A stretch of 35,391 nt of DNA, taken from Candidatus Omnitrophota bacterium. Lineage in GTDB: Bacteria > Ratteibacteria > UBA8468 > B48-G9 > DTJG01. The DNA lies in assembly GCA_023818375.1 (NCBI GenBank), contig JAMWCC010000061.1, positions 1 to 35,391 on the forward strand, in the 5' to 3' direction. The notes beneath the pieces were generated by a model. The model ran no database searches, was not told where the DNA came from, and saw nothing but the letters and a program-made list of their open reading frames with translations. Made by a program: the position numbers and the translations under genes. Below are positions 16,421 through 26,360 of this stretch, one piece after another; within the stretch, counting starts at the first letter, position 1, and the number at the start of each line of letters is the position of its first letter.

Positions 16421-17437
16421 ATGACAAAAATTTTTGTTGACATGGCTGTTGAGCAGAGTTTTCTAACCAGACTCAAGAAGATGAAAGATGTGAGTGTTGA
16501 TGTTGTGGAAGAATGGACAGAGACCCAAAGGCAGTACCCACGTTCTCGTATCGAAGATGTTGATATATTATTCTGTACGTTTGTACCTACAAATTTCTCT
16601 GATATGAAAAAATTGAAGCTCATACAGCTTTCTTCTTCTGGATATTCCCAGCTATTTGGTCTGGATCTTGCTGAAAGGGGTATAAGAGCCTGTAATGCAA
16701 GGGGAGTTTTTGATACGCAAATTGCGGAATGGAATATTGCAATGATGATAAATCTTGTAAGGAATCTCAGAGAAATGATAAGAAATCAGGAAAAAAAGAT
16801 CTGGCAAAGAAAAGCAGAATTTCAAAATGAGATACGGGGAAAGGTGGTGGGTTTCTGGGGTTATGGCGGAATAGCGCGTGAGACAGCAAGAATTGCTTCG
16901 CTTCTTGGACTAAGAATATACGTCCTCGTGCCGGATGGAAAAATAAAGAAAAGAGAAAATATTTATTGTGTAGAGGGAACTGGTGACCCTGAAGGGAAAA
17001 TACCCGATAGGGTCTTTTCCCTCCAGCAGAAAAAGGAATTTCTTTCTGGTATTGATTTTCTGATTCTTTCTATGCCCCTTACGGAGAAAACAAGAGGCAT
17101 CGTGGGAGAAGAAGAACTCAGGACGCTGAGAAAGGGTTGTTTCCTTCTCAATCCTGCAAGGGGTCCACTTATACAGGAAGAAGCCCTCATTAAAGTTCTC
17201 AAGGATGGACACCTAGCAGGTGCTGCGATTGATGCTCACTTTTATTATCCTATGCCACCTGAACATCCTTTATGGAGCTTCCCTAATGTTATAATGACCC
17301 CGCATATTTCAGGTAGCTCACTTTCTCCACATTTTCTTGAAAGAATTTGGACTGTATTTACCGAAAATGTCGTGAGATTCCTTGAAAACAAGCCCCTTCT
17401 GAATGAACTAACACCTTCTCAATTAAAAGGAGAGTAA
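16421..17437 (+). CDS. D-isomer-specific 2-hydroxyacid dehydrogenase
   Basis: This 338-aa protein has the lactate/phosphoglycerate dehydrogenase-like two-domain fold. The Rossmann motif is VVGFWGYGGIARETARIASL. The catalytic region shows FLLNPARGPLIQEEAL (Arg), GAAIDAHFYYPMPPEHPLW and NVIMTPHISG (catalytic His). These enzymes interconvert 2-keto acids and D-2-hydroxyacids with NAD(P)H. It begins 2 nt after the enolase-superfamily gene and ends directly against the flavoprotein gene, so the three are one transcription unit. A keto acid made by the upstream dehydratase would be a logical substrate, but this is inference. Confidence 0.88.
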   Translation: MTKIFVDMAVEQSFLTRLKKMKDVSVDVVEEWTETQRQYPRSRIEDVDILFCTFVPTNFSDMKKLKLIQLSSSGYSQLFGLDLAERGIRACNARGVFDTQIAEWNIAMMINLVRNLREMIRNQEKKIWQRKAEFQNEIRGKVVGFWGYGGIARETARIASLLGLRIYVLVPDGKIKKRENIYCVEGTGDPEGKIPDRVFSLQQKKEFLSGIDFLILSMPLTEKTRGIVGEEELRTLRKGCFLLNPARGPLIQEEALIKVLKDGHLAGAAIDAHFYYPMPPEHPLWSFPNVIMTPHISGSSLSPHFLERIWTVFTENVVRFLENKPLLNELTPSQLKGE

Positions 17438-17998
17438 ATGAAATCACTTGTGATTATTGGAAGCAGAAATCCATTAGGTAAAACCAGTATGGCTGCAGAA
17501 GCATTTTCCAGTGGATTTGCAACGAAAGGTTGTTCAGAAAAGATTTTTCTTGTGGAAAAAAATATCGAAAGGTGCAGACAATGTGATGCCTCTGGGTGGG
17601 GTCTGTGCAGGAATGAAGGAATCTGTGTCATTGAAGATGACTTTTTATCAATTGTTGAAAGATTAAGGCAGTCTGATATCGTCGTTTTTGCAACACCCGT
17701 ATACTTTGGTGACATGAGCGAAAGCATCAAAACCTTCCTTGATAGATTGAGAAGGATAACAAGAAATGAAAAGGGTAAGGCAGGTATTTATGAAAAACCA
17801 GCGATTGGTATTTGTGTTGCCGGGGGTGGTGGCGGTGGTGCTGTGAGTTGTTGCTTTTTTATGGAAAGGGTGCTTGCAGCGTGTGGTTTTACTGTAGAAG
17901 ATATGATACCATGCAGAAGGCAGAACCTGGAATTAAAAAAGAGTGTCCTTGTCGGTACTGGAAAGTGGTTTGCTGAGATTTTAACAAGTGGAACGTGA
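17438..17998 (+). CDS. Flavodoxin-fold NAD(P)H-dependent FMN reductase/iron-sulfur flavoprotein-like
   Basis: This 186-aa flavodoxin-like protein starts KSLVIIGSRNPLGKTSMAAE, the phosphate-binding loop of NAD(P)H-dependent FMN reductases (PF03358). It carries a cysteine set in ERCRQCDASGWGLCRNEGIC, as in iron-sulfur flavoproteins and related reductases. It also has VFATPVYFGDMSESIKTFLD, the conserved flavin-binding and dimer segment. It probably shuttles electrons or reduces flavin or quinone substrates in the cytoplasm. AAAGGAG lies just before the ATG, and the start abuts the stop of the dehydrogenase gene. The cysteine-rich loop makes an Fe-S cluster possible but not certain. Confidence 0.82.
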   Translation: MKSLVIIGSRNPLGKTSMAAEAFSSGFATKGCSEKIFLVEKNIERCRQCDASGWGLCRNEGICVIEDDFLSIVERLRQSDIVVFATPVYFGDMSESIKTFLDRLRRITRNEKGKAGIYEKPAIGICVAGGGGGGAVSCCFFMERVLAACGFTVEDMIPCRRQNLELKKSVLVGTGKWFAEILTSGT

Positions 17999-18001
17999 AA
18001 A

Positions 18002-18736
18002 ATGATTTTAAAGGATGTATTCAATAGAGCAATTAGATTTTTAAAACAGGTGTCTGGGAAGGATGTCTGGAACTGGCGGCAGGTGAAAATGAGGACATTA
18101 GTAGTTGGAAAAGAAAGGTATGTAATATGTCCTGATCTGCTGACATCACGGAGTATTGTTTATTCTGTGGGCATCGGAGATGATATCAGCTTTGACCTTG
18201 ATATCATAGAGCATTTCGGAGCAACAATCTATGGATTTGACCCTTCTCCTTCTAGTGTTGCCTGGATAGAAAAATATAATCTGCCTTTTCAGTTTAAATT
18301 TTTCCCCTATGGTGTTTCTGATCATGATGGAGAGATCCTTTTATATCGATCAGAAAATGTAGAGGATGATTCTGTTTCTCTAAAGGGTAGTACCAAGGAG
18401 GCTTTTGAAGCGCCTGTCATGAGGCTTTCAAGTATTATGAAAGAACTGGGACATACCAGAATTGATCTGCTTAAACTTGACATTGAAGGCATGGAGTATT
18501 CTGTGATAAAGGACATGATAGACTCAGAAATAAAACCGATGCAGCTTGTGGTTGAATTTCACCACAGATTTCCTGAAATTGGTATTTCAATGACCAAAGA
18601 CACTCTTCGACTTTTAAAAAAAGCAGGATACAAGATTGTTTACATTAATCCATCGGGTGATGTTTATACATTTGTGCGCACAAACCTTGCACAATCCGAA
18701 AGGCAGCAAGCATTTTCAGTATACCCAAACATTTGA
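18002..18736 (+). CDS. FkbM-family SAM-dependent methyltransferase
   Basis: This 244-aa protein matches FkbM methyltransferases: SIVYSVGIGDDISFDLDIIE (SAM-binding glycine motif), ATIYGFDPSPSSVAWIEK (acidic residue after strand 2), APVMRLSSIMKELGHTRIDL and LLKLDIEGMEYSVIKDM (the hallmark KxDIEG). The family O-methylates sugars, polyketides and other hydroxylated compounds. It lies 3 nt after the flavoprotein gene and is the last gene of this run; its stop codon overlaps the -35 of the next promoter. Sugar methylation would fit the polysaccharide-related genes elsewhere in the window, but the target is unknown. Confidence 0.87.
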   Translation: MILKDVFNRAIRFLKQVSGKDVWNWRQVKMRTLVVGKERYVICPDLLTSRSIVYSVGIGDDISFDLDIIEHFGATIYGFDPSPSSVAWIEKYNLPFQFKFFPYGVSDHDGEILLYRSENVEDDSVSLKGSTKEAFEAPVMRLSSIMKELGHTRIDLLKLDIEGMEYSVIKDMIDSEIKPMQLVVEFHHRFPEIGISMTKDTLRLLKKAGYKIVYINPSGDVYTFVRTNLAQSERQQAFSVYPNI

Positions 18737-18761
18737 CAGGTAGGGTCAGTTTTTTTATACT
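18733..18761 (+). promoter_or_regulatory. Consensus sigma70 promoter for ftsB-like/serS
   Basis: A perfect TTGACA (18733-18738) is followed by 17 nt and TATACT (18756-18761). The expected start is about 15 nt before the ATG at 18782. The -35 overlaps the stop codon of the FkbM gene. Confidence 0.75.
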
Positions 18762-18781
18762 GATAAGAGGCAAATTTTAAC

Positions 18782-20324
<1,543 letters not shown>

Positions 20325-20341
20325 TCAATACAGTATCAACC

Positions 20342-21526
20342 ATGGAAGAAGCTAAATTAAAAAAACTTGTTGCACAAATAAAAAACGATGTGATATCTTG
20401 GCGCAGACATTTTCACAAATTTCCAGAGCTTTCAAATCAGGAATTTAAAACATCTGAAAGAATACAGGCAATTTTGGAATCTTTTGGAATAAATCACAAA
20501 AAGGCAGCTGGCACAGGTGTTATTGCTGAAATAAAAGGAAAAAATAAAACCATTGTAGGACTGCGTGCTGACATAGATGCTTTACCGGTGAAAGAAGAAA
20601 CAGGCCTTGAATTTGCTTCAGTTCATCCAGGTGTAATGCACGCATGTGGCCATGATGCACATATTGCCATTGCCCTTGGTGTTGCCGCAATATTTTCAAA
20701 AATAAAAAATCTCCCTTTTTCCATCAGGTTTATTTTTCAGCCAGCAGAAGAATCTGTTCCCTGTGGTGCTCCAAGGATGATAAAAGAAGGAGCACTGGAT
20801 GGTTTGAAGTATCTGATAGGGTTTCACGTCTGGGCTGGTCTTGAAGTTGGAGAGTTTTCTGTAATAAGGGGCCCTGTTATGGCGTCAGCCGACAGATTTA
20901 AGATTATCATTAAAGGAAAAGGTGGGCATGGCTCAAGTCCGCATACAGCGATTGACCCTATTGTTGCTGGTTGTTACTTTGTTACGCAGATTCAGACAAT
21001 CGTAAGTAGGAAAAATGACCCGAGGGAACCACTTGTTGTTTCTCTTGGTAAAATTTCAGGTGGTGATGCTTTTAATGTAATTCCTGAACAAATCGAGATG
21101 CTTGGTACAGTCAGAACATTTAATGCCAAGCAAAATAGGCTTGCTCAAAAATGGATAAGAAAGCTTCTCAAAGGACTTCAAGATAGCTTTGGAGTAAAAA
21201 CACATCTTGAGTACGAAGGTTTTGTACCAGTGACATATAATCACCCATATCTTGCTGAAAAGGTATCCGGTATTATCTTAGACACTCTTGGAAGGAGAGC
21301 TTTAAGGAAGGATGAAAAGCCATCCATGGGAAGCGAGGACTTTTCTTTTTATAGCCAGGTTATACCAAGCTGTTATATCAATGTGGGCTGTGGTAAAACA
21401 GAGTTTTTCCATCACAGTAGCAGGTTTACAATCGACGAAAGATGTCTTGATTATGGAGTGCTTGCTTTAACAAATATATTATGGAAACTTGGTTCTGATG
21501 GAAAGGAGGTACGATGGCAAACATAA
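20342..21526 (+). CDS. M20-family metallo-amidohydrolase (hippurate/IAA-amino acid hydrolase-like)
   Basis: This 394-aa protein is an M20D amidohydrolase. It shows LRADIDALPVKEETGLEFAS, the metal-binding HACGHDAHIAIALG, FIFQPAEESVPCGAPRMIKE (catalytic and metal-binding Glu), a dimerisation domain (KGKGGHGSSPHTAIDP) and PSMGSEDFSFY with the distal metal-ligand region. Family enzymes remove N-acyl groups from amino acids or cleave similar amides. It sits 17 nt after serS and overlaps the next small gene by 13 bp. No clear Shine-Dalgarno precedes the ATG. The substrate is not predictable from sequence. Confidence 0.9.
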   Translation: MEEAKLKKLVAQIKNDVISWRRHFHKFPELSNQEFKTSERIQAILESFGINHKKAAGTGVIAEIKGKNKTIVGLRADIDALPVKEETGLEFASVHPGVMHACGHDAHIAIALGVAAIFSKIKNLPFSIRFIFQPAEESVPCGAPRMIKEGALDGLKYLIGFHVWAGLEVGEFSVIRGPVMASADRFKIIIKGKGGHGSSPHTAIDPIVAGCYFVTQIQTIVSRKNDPREPLVVSLGKISGGDAFNVIPEQIEMLGTVRTFNAKQNRLAQKWIRKLLKGLQDSFGVKTHLEYEGFVPVTYNHPYLAEKVSGIILDTLGRRALRKDEKPSMGSEDFSFYSQVIPSCYINVGCGKTEFFHHSSRFTIDERCLDYGVLALTNILWKLGSDGKEVRWQT

Positions 21527-21783
21527 AATTTACCCTTGCAGTTGTCAAGGGCAGAGACGGGCTCAATCATGCAGGTCTGTGTATGATTGTGGATTCAGAA
21601 AAATGGTTTGCGTTTAATGACATGATGGGGCTGTGCTTTAGAAGAACGACAGAGACAGGTTCAGAAGATATACCTGTTGATGAGATGAAACGCAAGTACG
21701 CAGGCATTTATAGATTAATAGCCGGAAAATGGGCTCAGATTACAGCAGTCCTGAAAGGCGAAAAAGCCGATACGCAGTTTTAA
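21514..21783 (+). CDS. Small hypothetical protein (89 aa)
   Basis: I do not recognise this family. The gene has an excellent GGAAAGGAGG just before its ATG and overlaps the M20 gene by 13 bp, so it is very likely translated. The protein is soluble-looking with no membrane segment and mixed beta/alpha character: KFTLAVVKGRDGLNHAGLCM, EKWFAFNDMMGLCFRRTTET and YAGIYRLIAGKWAQITAVLK. It sits in a housekeeping run between an amidohydrolase and carB. It has two cysteines, too few for a zinc knuckle. Confidence 0.75.
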   Translation: MANIKFTLAVVKGRDGLNHAGLCMIVDSEKWFAFNDMMGLCFRRTTETGSEDIPVDEMKRKYAGIYRLIAGKWAQITAVLKGEKADTQF

Positions 21784-21829
21784 TCATAGCCATAATAATT
21801 TAGTGATCAACCCAAGGAAAGGAGATTGA

Positions 21830-24800
21830 ATGCCAGCAAGAAAGGACATACACAAGATTCTTATCATCGGTTCCGGACCGATTGTCATAGGACAGGCATG
21901 TGAGTTTGATTACTCTGGAACCCAGGCATGCAAGGCGTTGAAACAGCTGGGTTATGAGATAGTTCTGGTAAACTCAAATCCCGCGACAATAATGACAGAC
22001 CCAGGAATGGCAGATGTGACCTATGTAGAACCGCTGACCCCACATGCAATTGAAAAAATCATTGAAAAAGAGCGACCGGATGCGCTATTGCCAAACCTTG
22101 GTGGCCAGACAGGTCTGAATTTGAGCTCTGTTTTGCATAAAAACGGAGTGCTTGAAAAATACGGAGTGAAGATTATTGGAGTTGAAGCAGATGCCATTGA
22201 AAGAGGAGAGGATAGAATCGCTTTCAAGCAGACAATGAACGAACTTGGCATACCAATGCCCCAGAGTGACCCGGCATTTTCAGTAGAAGAAGCAGAAAAA
22301 ATAGCAGACAGGCTTGGATACCCGGTTGTGATAAGGCCCGCGTATACCCTTGGTGGGACAGGTGGCGGGCTTGTTTATAATAGGGATGAATTGAAAATTG
22401 TTGCGGCAAGAGGATTGTCAGCCAGTCTTGTCGGACAGATCCTTGTTGAAGAAAGTGTTCTTGGCTGGGAAGAACTTGAACTTGAAGTTGTCAGGGACTC
22501 TAAAAACCAGATGATAACAGTGTGTTTTATTGAAAATGTTGATGCGATGGGAGTGCATACAGGGGATTCGTTCTGTGTTGCTCCCATGCTGACGATAGAT
22601 GAAAAACTGCAGCAGAAACTTCAAAATTACTCTTTTAAGATAGTTGAAGCAATAAAAGTGATAGGTGGAACAAATATTCAATTTGCCCATGACCCGAAAA
22701 CAGGAAGGGTTGTTGTAATAGAAATTAATCCAAGAACATCCCGTTCTTCTGCGCTTGCTTCAAAAGCTACAGGGTTTCCAATAGCCCTTATCTCGGCAAA
22801 GCTTGCTGCGGGAATGACCCTTGATGAGATTCCATACTGGAAGGAAGGTACCCTTGAAAAATATAAACCTTCAGGAGATTATGTAGTTGTGAAATTTGCA
22901 CGCTGGGCATTTGAAAAATTCAAGGGAGTCAAGGACGAACTTGGCACGCAGATGAGAGCAGTCGGAGAAGTTATGAGTATAGGGAAAACATATAAGGAAG
23001 CACTTCAAAAAGCGATAAGGTCTCTTGAGACAGGAAGATATGGACTTGGTTTTGCAAAAAATTTCAATAAGATGTCCCTGGATGAACTGTTGGAAAAGCT
23101 GAGTACTCCCAGCAGTGAAAGGCAGTTTATCATGTATGAGGCACTGAGAAAGGGTGCCAGCGTTGATGAACTTTACAAAAAAACTTATATCAAGCCATGG
23201 TTTATCCAGCAGATGAAAGAGATTGTGGAACTTGAAGAAGAAATCCTCAAGTACAGGGGGAAAAGTCTGCCTGAGAAACTTCTTGAGAAAGCAAAAAAAG
23301 ATGGATTTTCTGACAGATACTTATCAATGCTTCTTGGTATCCCTGAAGACGATATACGGAATAAGAGGACGACTGTTAGGGTTGTACAGGCGTGGGATGC
23401 TGTGCCAGTTTGTGGAGTTGAAAACGCAGCATACTTTTATTCAACATACAATGGACCAGACAGGGTACAAGCATCAAACAGGAAAAAGGTCATAATCCTT
23501 GGTGGCGGGCCAAATAGAATCGGTCAGGGAATTGAGTTTGACTATTGCTGTGTACATGCAGCATTTGCTCTGAAAGAAGAAGGATATGAAACAATCATGA
23601 TTAACTGCAACCCTGAAACAGTTTCCACAGATTACGATACATCTGATAGATTATATTTTGAGCCACTGACAGTGGAAGATGTCGTGAGTATCTATGAGAA
23701 AGAAAAACCAGAAGGTGTGATTGTGCAGTTTGGTGGGCAGACCCCTTTGAACATAGCACGGCAGCTTGAACAGGCAGGAGTTAAGATACTGGGTACAAGC
23801 GTTGATACAATTGATCTGGCTGAGGACAGGGATAGATTCAGAAAAATGATGGAAAAAATGAACATTCCCATGCCTGCATCAGGAATGGCATCCACAGAGA
23901 AGGAAGCAATAAAGATTGCAGAAAAAATTGGCTATCCGCTTATGGTCAGACCATCATATGTTCTGGGTGGCAGGGGAATGGAAATAGTTTATGATGAAGA
24001 GATGCTTAAAGAATATGTCAGTGCCGCAGTTGGCGTTACACCCGAAAGGCCAATCCTCATTGACAAGTTTCTTGAAAATGCTATTGAAGCAGAAGCAGAT
24101 GCCCTTTCTGACGGAATTGATACTTTTGTTCCTGCTGTAATGGAACACATTGAACAGGCGGGGATTCATTCAGGAGATTCTGCCTGTGTAATCCCACCAA
24201 CAGGAATTCCACACAAGCACTTAGAAACCATTTATCATTATACGGAGCGAATTGCAAGAGAGTTGAAGGTTGTAGGACTTATCAATATCCAGTATGCAAT
24301 ATGTAATGACACTGTTTATGTTCTTGAAGCAAACCCGAGGGCATCAAGAACTGTACCTCTTGTTTCAAAGGTTTGCAGTATTCCAATGGCAAAAATAGCA
24401 ACAAAACTTGTTATAGGCTATAAATTGAAGGATATGAATATTGTCAGGAGAAGATTTTCCCATTTCGGAGTTAAGGAAGCAGTTTTTCCATTTAACATGT
24501 TTCCGGAAGTGGATCCTCTCTTAGGACCAGAGATGCGTTCAACCGGCGAAGTGCTTGGTATGGCAGACACTTTTGGTACAGCATTTTATAAAGCCGAGGA
24601 GGCAGCCAACCAATGCCTTCCATTGAAAGGAGCGGTTCTCATTACTGTTGCTGACAGGGAAAAGCAGTTTATATCAAGTGTAGCAAAGAAATTTCATGAA
24701 ATGGGGTTTAAGATATATGCCACAAAAGGCACTGGTGAGGTTCTGAAAAGGGCAGACATTCCTTATGAGATTGCATGGAAGATTCACGAGCAGAGACCCA

Positions 24801-25054
24801 ATATTGTTGACCTGATAAAAAACGGTCAGATTCAGATGATTATCAATACACCAGCAGGAAAACAGAGTCAATATGATGACTCATACATCAGGAAAAACGC
24901 GATAAAATACAAAATTCCATATATGACAACCATTGCAGCAGCACACGCCGCAGCGAAGGGAATAGAAGCCATGATGAAAACAGGTGGCAGCTACCAGGTA
25001 AAATCCCTTCAGGAATATCACAAAGAAATTCTTAACAGCCCGACTGACTGTTGA
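21830..25054 (+). CDS. carB: Carbamoyl phosphate synthase large subunit
   Basis: This 1074-aa protein has the full length and duplicated architecture of CarB. The N-terminal carboxyphosphate half starts KILIIGSGPIVIGQACEFDY and has VIRPAYTLGGTGGG. The second ATP-grasp half starts KVIILGGGPNRIGQGIEFDY and has MVRPSYVLGGRGMEIVYDEE. The C-terminal MGS-like allosteric domain includes KIYATKGTGEVLKRADIPYE. The enzyme makes carbamoyl phosphate for pyrimidine and arginine synthesis and needs the CarA glutaminase subunit, which is not in this window. AAAGGAGA lies 4-5 nt before ATG 21830. Both P-loop-like glycine motifs are intact, so it should be active. Confidence 0.97.
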   Translation: MPARKDIHKILIIGSGPIVIGQACEFDYSGTQACKALKQLGYEIVLVNSNPATIMTDPGMADVTYVEPLTPHAIEKIIEKERPDALLPNLGGQTGLNLSSVLHKNGVLEKYGVKIIGVEADAIERGEDRIAFKQTMNELGIPMPQSDPAFSVEEAEKIADRLGYPVVIRPAYTLGGTGGGLVYNRDELKIVAARGLSASLVGQILVEESVLGWEELELEVVRDSKNQMITVCFIENVDAMGVHTGDSFCVAPMLTIDEKLQQKLQNYSFKIVEAIKVIGGTNIQFAHDPKTGRVVVIEINPRTSRSSALASKATGFPIALISAKLAAGMTLDEIPYWKEGTLEKYKPSGDYVVVKFARWAFEKFKGVKDELGTQMRAVGEVMSIGKTYKEALQKAIRSLETGRYGLGFAKNFNKMSLDELLEKLSTPSSERQFIMYEALRKGASVDELYKKTYIKPWFIQQMKEIVELEEEILKYRGKSLPEKLLEKAKKDGFSDRYLSMLLGIPEDDIRNKRTTVRVVQAWDAVPVCGVENAAYFYSTYNGPDRVQASNRKKVIILGGGPNRIGQGIEFDYCCVHAAFALKEEGYETIMINCNPETVSTDYDTSDRLYFEPLTVEDVVSIYEKEKPEGVIVQFGGQTPLNIARQLEQAGVKILGTSVDTIDLAEDRDRFRKMMEKMNIPMPASGMASTEKEAIKIAEKIGYPLMVRPSYVLGGRGMEIVYDEEMLKEYVSAAVGVTPERPILIDKFLENAIEAEADALSDGIDTFVPAVMEHIEQAGIHSGDSACVIPPTGIPHKHLETIYHYTERIARELKVVGLINIQYAICNDTVYVLEANPRASRTVPLVSKVCSIPMAKIATKLVIGYKLKDMNIVRRRFSHFGVKEAVFPFNMFPEVDPLLGPEMRSTGEVLGMADTFGTAFYKAEEAANQCLPLKGAVLITVADREKQFISSVAKKFHEMGFKIYATKGTGEVLKRADIPYEIAWKIHEQRPNIVDLIKNGQIQMIINTPAGKQSQYDDSYIRKNAIKYKIPYMTTIAAAHAAAKGIEAMMKTGGSYQVKSLQEYHKEILNSPTDC

Positions 25055-25060
25055 TATTTG

Positions 25061-25090
25061 TTGGCAGGTATTTTCAAATCAGGGTATAAT
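25061..25090 (+). promoter_or_regulatory. plsY promoter, probably leaderless transcript
   Basis: TTGGCA (25061-25066), 18 nt, TATAAT (25085-25090). The ATG at 25099 lies 8 nt after the -10, where transcription should begin. No Shine-Dalgarno is present. Confidence 0.65.
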
Positions 25091-25098
25091 TTTTTTTG

Positions 25099-25671
25099 AT
25101 GAAAGAATTTCTTCTTATTGTCCTTGCCTATATCGTTGGAAGCATATCTTTTGCCTATCTTTTTACCATCTTTCTTACAGGCAAAGACATACGACAGATT
25201 GGAACAAAAAATCCAGGTGCTGCAAATGTTGCAAGAAATGTTGGAAAAAAATGGGGAATACTGGTCTGGTTAGGTGATACATTGAAAGGTGCTGGAAGCA
25301 TGGCGATTGCAAAGTCATTCGGAATAACAAATGAAATTTTATTGACTGTCATCGGAATTGCAGCTGTTTTTGGGCATTGTTATCCAGTCTTTTTAAAGTT
25401 CAAGGGAGGTAAAGGCATTGCAACTATGGGCGGAGTGATGTTGTATCTTGCACCAGCAGTATTTCCTTTCATACTTGGGTTCTGGTTTATTGCTCAGACC
25501 ATCAATCCCCGTTCATTAAAAGTAATCATCCCTGAAATAGTTTTGTTTTTTTTGATACTTTGGCAGATATATCCAGAGACATTTTTGAAGCTAGCAATAG
25601 CAACAATTCTACTCATTCTTACCAATTTGTTTATTAACCGTGATGCAATGAAAGAAATGAGGCGCGCATGA
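25099..25671 (+). CDS. plsY: Acyl-phosphate:glycerol-3-phosphate acyltransferase PlsY
   Basis: This 190-aa integral membrane protein has several transmembrane helices and the three PlsY cytoplasmic motifs: LAYIVGSISFAYLF, GTKNPGAANVARNVGKKWGI with the following GDTLKG, and HCYPVFLKFKGGKGIATMGG. It transfers the acyl group from acyl-phosphate to glycerol-3-phosphate, the first step of bacterial phospholipid synthesis. The ORF track begins at TTG 25096; ATG at 25099 is preferred. The strong TATAAT just upstream suggests the mRNA starts at the ATG. It overlaps the next lipid-kinase-like gene by 4 bp. Confidence 0.95.
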   Translation: MKEFLLIVLAYIVGSISFAYLFTIFLTGKDIRQIGTKNPGAANVARNVGKKWGILVWLGDTLKGAGSMAIAKSFGITNEILLTVIGIAAVFGHCYPVFLKFKGGKGIATMGGVMLYLAPAVFPFILGFWFIAQTINPRSLKVIIPEIVLFFLILWQIYPETFLKLAIATILLILTNLFINRDAMKEMRRA

Positions 25672-26249
25672 TTCTGTGGAAAAGAAAGCTTTACAGGGTT
25701 TTGCTTGGTGGACTTGTTCCCTTTGTCTATTTAATCGTAAAGGACCCTCTAATTCCTGCTCTCATTGCTGCGTTTTTCCTTTTCTGGCTGCTTTTGATGG
25801 AGTTTGAAAGGTATCTTCATCCAGGATTGTGGAACTGGTTGCTTAAACATTCTCCAGGAGTTTTCAAGACAAAACCAGGAGTTTTAACAGGGGATACCAA
25901 TTTTATGATAGCAAGCTTTATCTCAGTGTTGTATTTTCCTTTTCCTGTTGCAGTGGCAAATCTTTTGTTTTTGACATTCGGAGATGCTGCAAGCGCTATA
26001 TTTGGCTCAAGATTCGGTAAACTTGGTATTTTTCCTGGAAAAACACTGGAAGGAATGCTTGGAGGAATTATTATAAACAGTATCATAGGACTGTTGCTTT
26101 CATTCTATCTTGTGGTGCCGTTTGAGATTTTGTTTATCGGGGTACTTACTGGCTGTATCCTTGAAGTAATCCCAACAAAGATCGATGATAATTTGACAGT
26201 GGGAATTATTCCCGGGATACTTATGACAATCCTTTTCAGAATATCGTGA
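25668..26249 (+). CDS. Dolichol/phytol kinase or CDP-diglyceride synthase-like membrane protein
   Basis: This 193-aa polytopic membrane protein belongs to the SEC59/VTE5/DGK1-type CTP-dependent lipid kinase and cytidylyltransferase superfamily. The family signature is seen in FGDAASAIFGSRFGKLGIFP, GKTLEGMLGGIIINSIIG and EVIPTKIDDNLTVGIIPGIL, where Asp and Lys residues bind the nucleotide. It probably phosphorylates a polyprenol, phytol or diacylglycerol using CTP. The ATGA overlap with plsY implies coupled expression and a membrane-lipid role. The exact substrate is uncertain; a small-family cytidylyltransferase is the main alternative. Confidence 0.78.
   Translation: MILWKRKLYRVLLGGLVPFVYLIVKDPLIPALIAAFFLFWLLLMEFERYLHPGLWNWLLKHSPGVFKTKPGVLTGDTNFMIASFISVLYFPFPVAVANLLFLTFGDAASAIFGSRFGKLGIFPGKTLEGMLGGIIINSIIGLLLSFYLVVPFEILFIGVLTGCILEVIPTKIDDNLTVGIIPGILMTILFRIS
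26193..26221 (+). promoter_or_regulatory. Promoter-like sequence ahead of the repeat-like element
   Basis: TTGACA (26193-26198), 17 nt, GATACT (26216-26221), lying in the 3' end of the lipid-kinase-like gene. The predicted RNA would start near 26228 and run through the repeat-like element. The -10 is only a partial match. Confidence 0.35.
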
Positions 26250-26260
26250 TTGAGCCAGCA

Positions 26261-26360
26261 CTCATTGCACTGAACATTAGGTATTGAAAAAAGTTTCCCA
26301 AACAATCTTTCAAAATATACTTTGGTGCAGTTCTGAGTTTTGACGACTATGGAAATGTTG
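26261..26360 (+). other. Degenerate repeat-spacer-repeat-like element upstream of cas3'
   Basis: ATTAGGTATTGAAAA (26276-26290) matches the last 15 nt of the array repeat at 12 of 15 positions, including 7 of 8 in the crRNA 5'-handle region. After 39 nt, GTTCTGAG (26330-26337) matches 7 of the first 8 repeat bases. CTATG (26347-26351) then matches the repeat interior, with a 4-nt insertion. The spacing resembles the 37-nt spacer of the array. It may encode a crRNA-like regulatory RNA of the CreA/CreR kind. A short coding remnant overlaps it. Confidence 0.35.

Noticed and set aside
26105-26305. Minus-strand 66-aa ORF over the plsY-operon end
   Set aside because: It is mostly antisense to the lipid-kinase-like gene and shows no domain or ribosome binding site.
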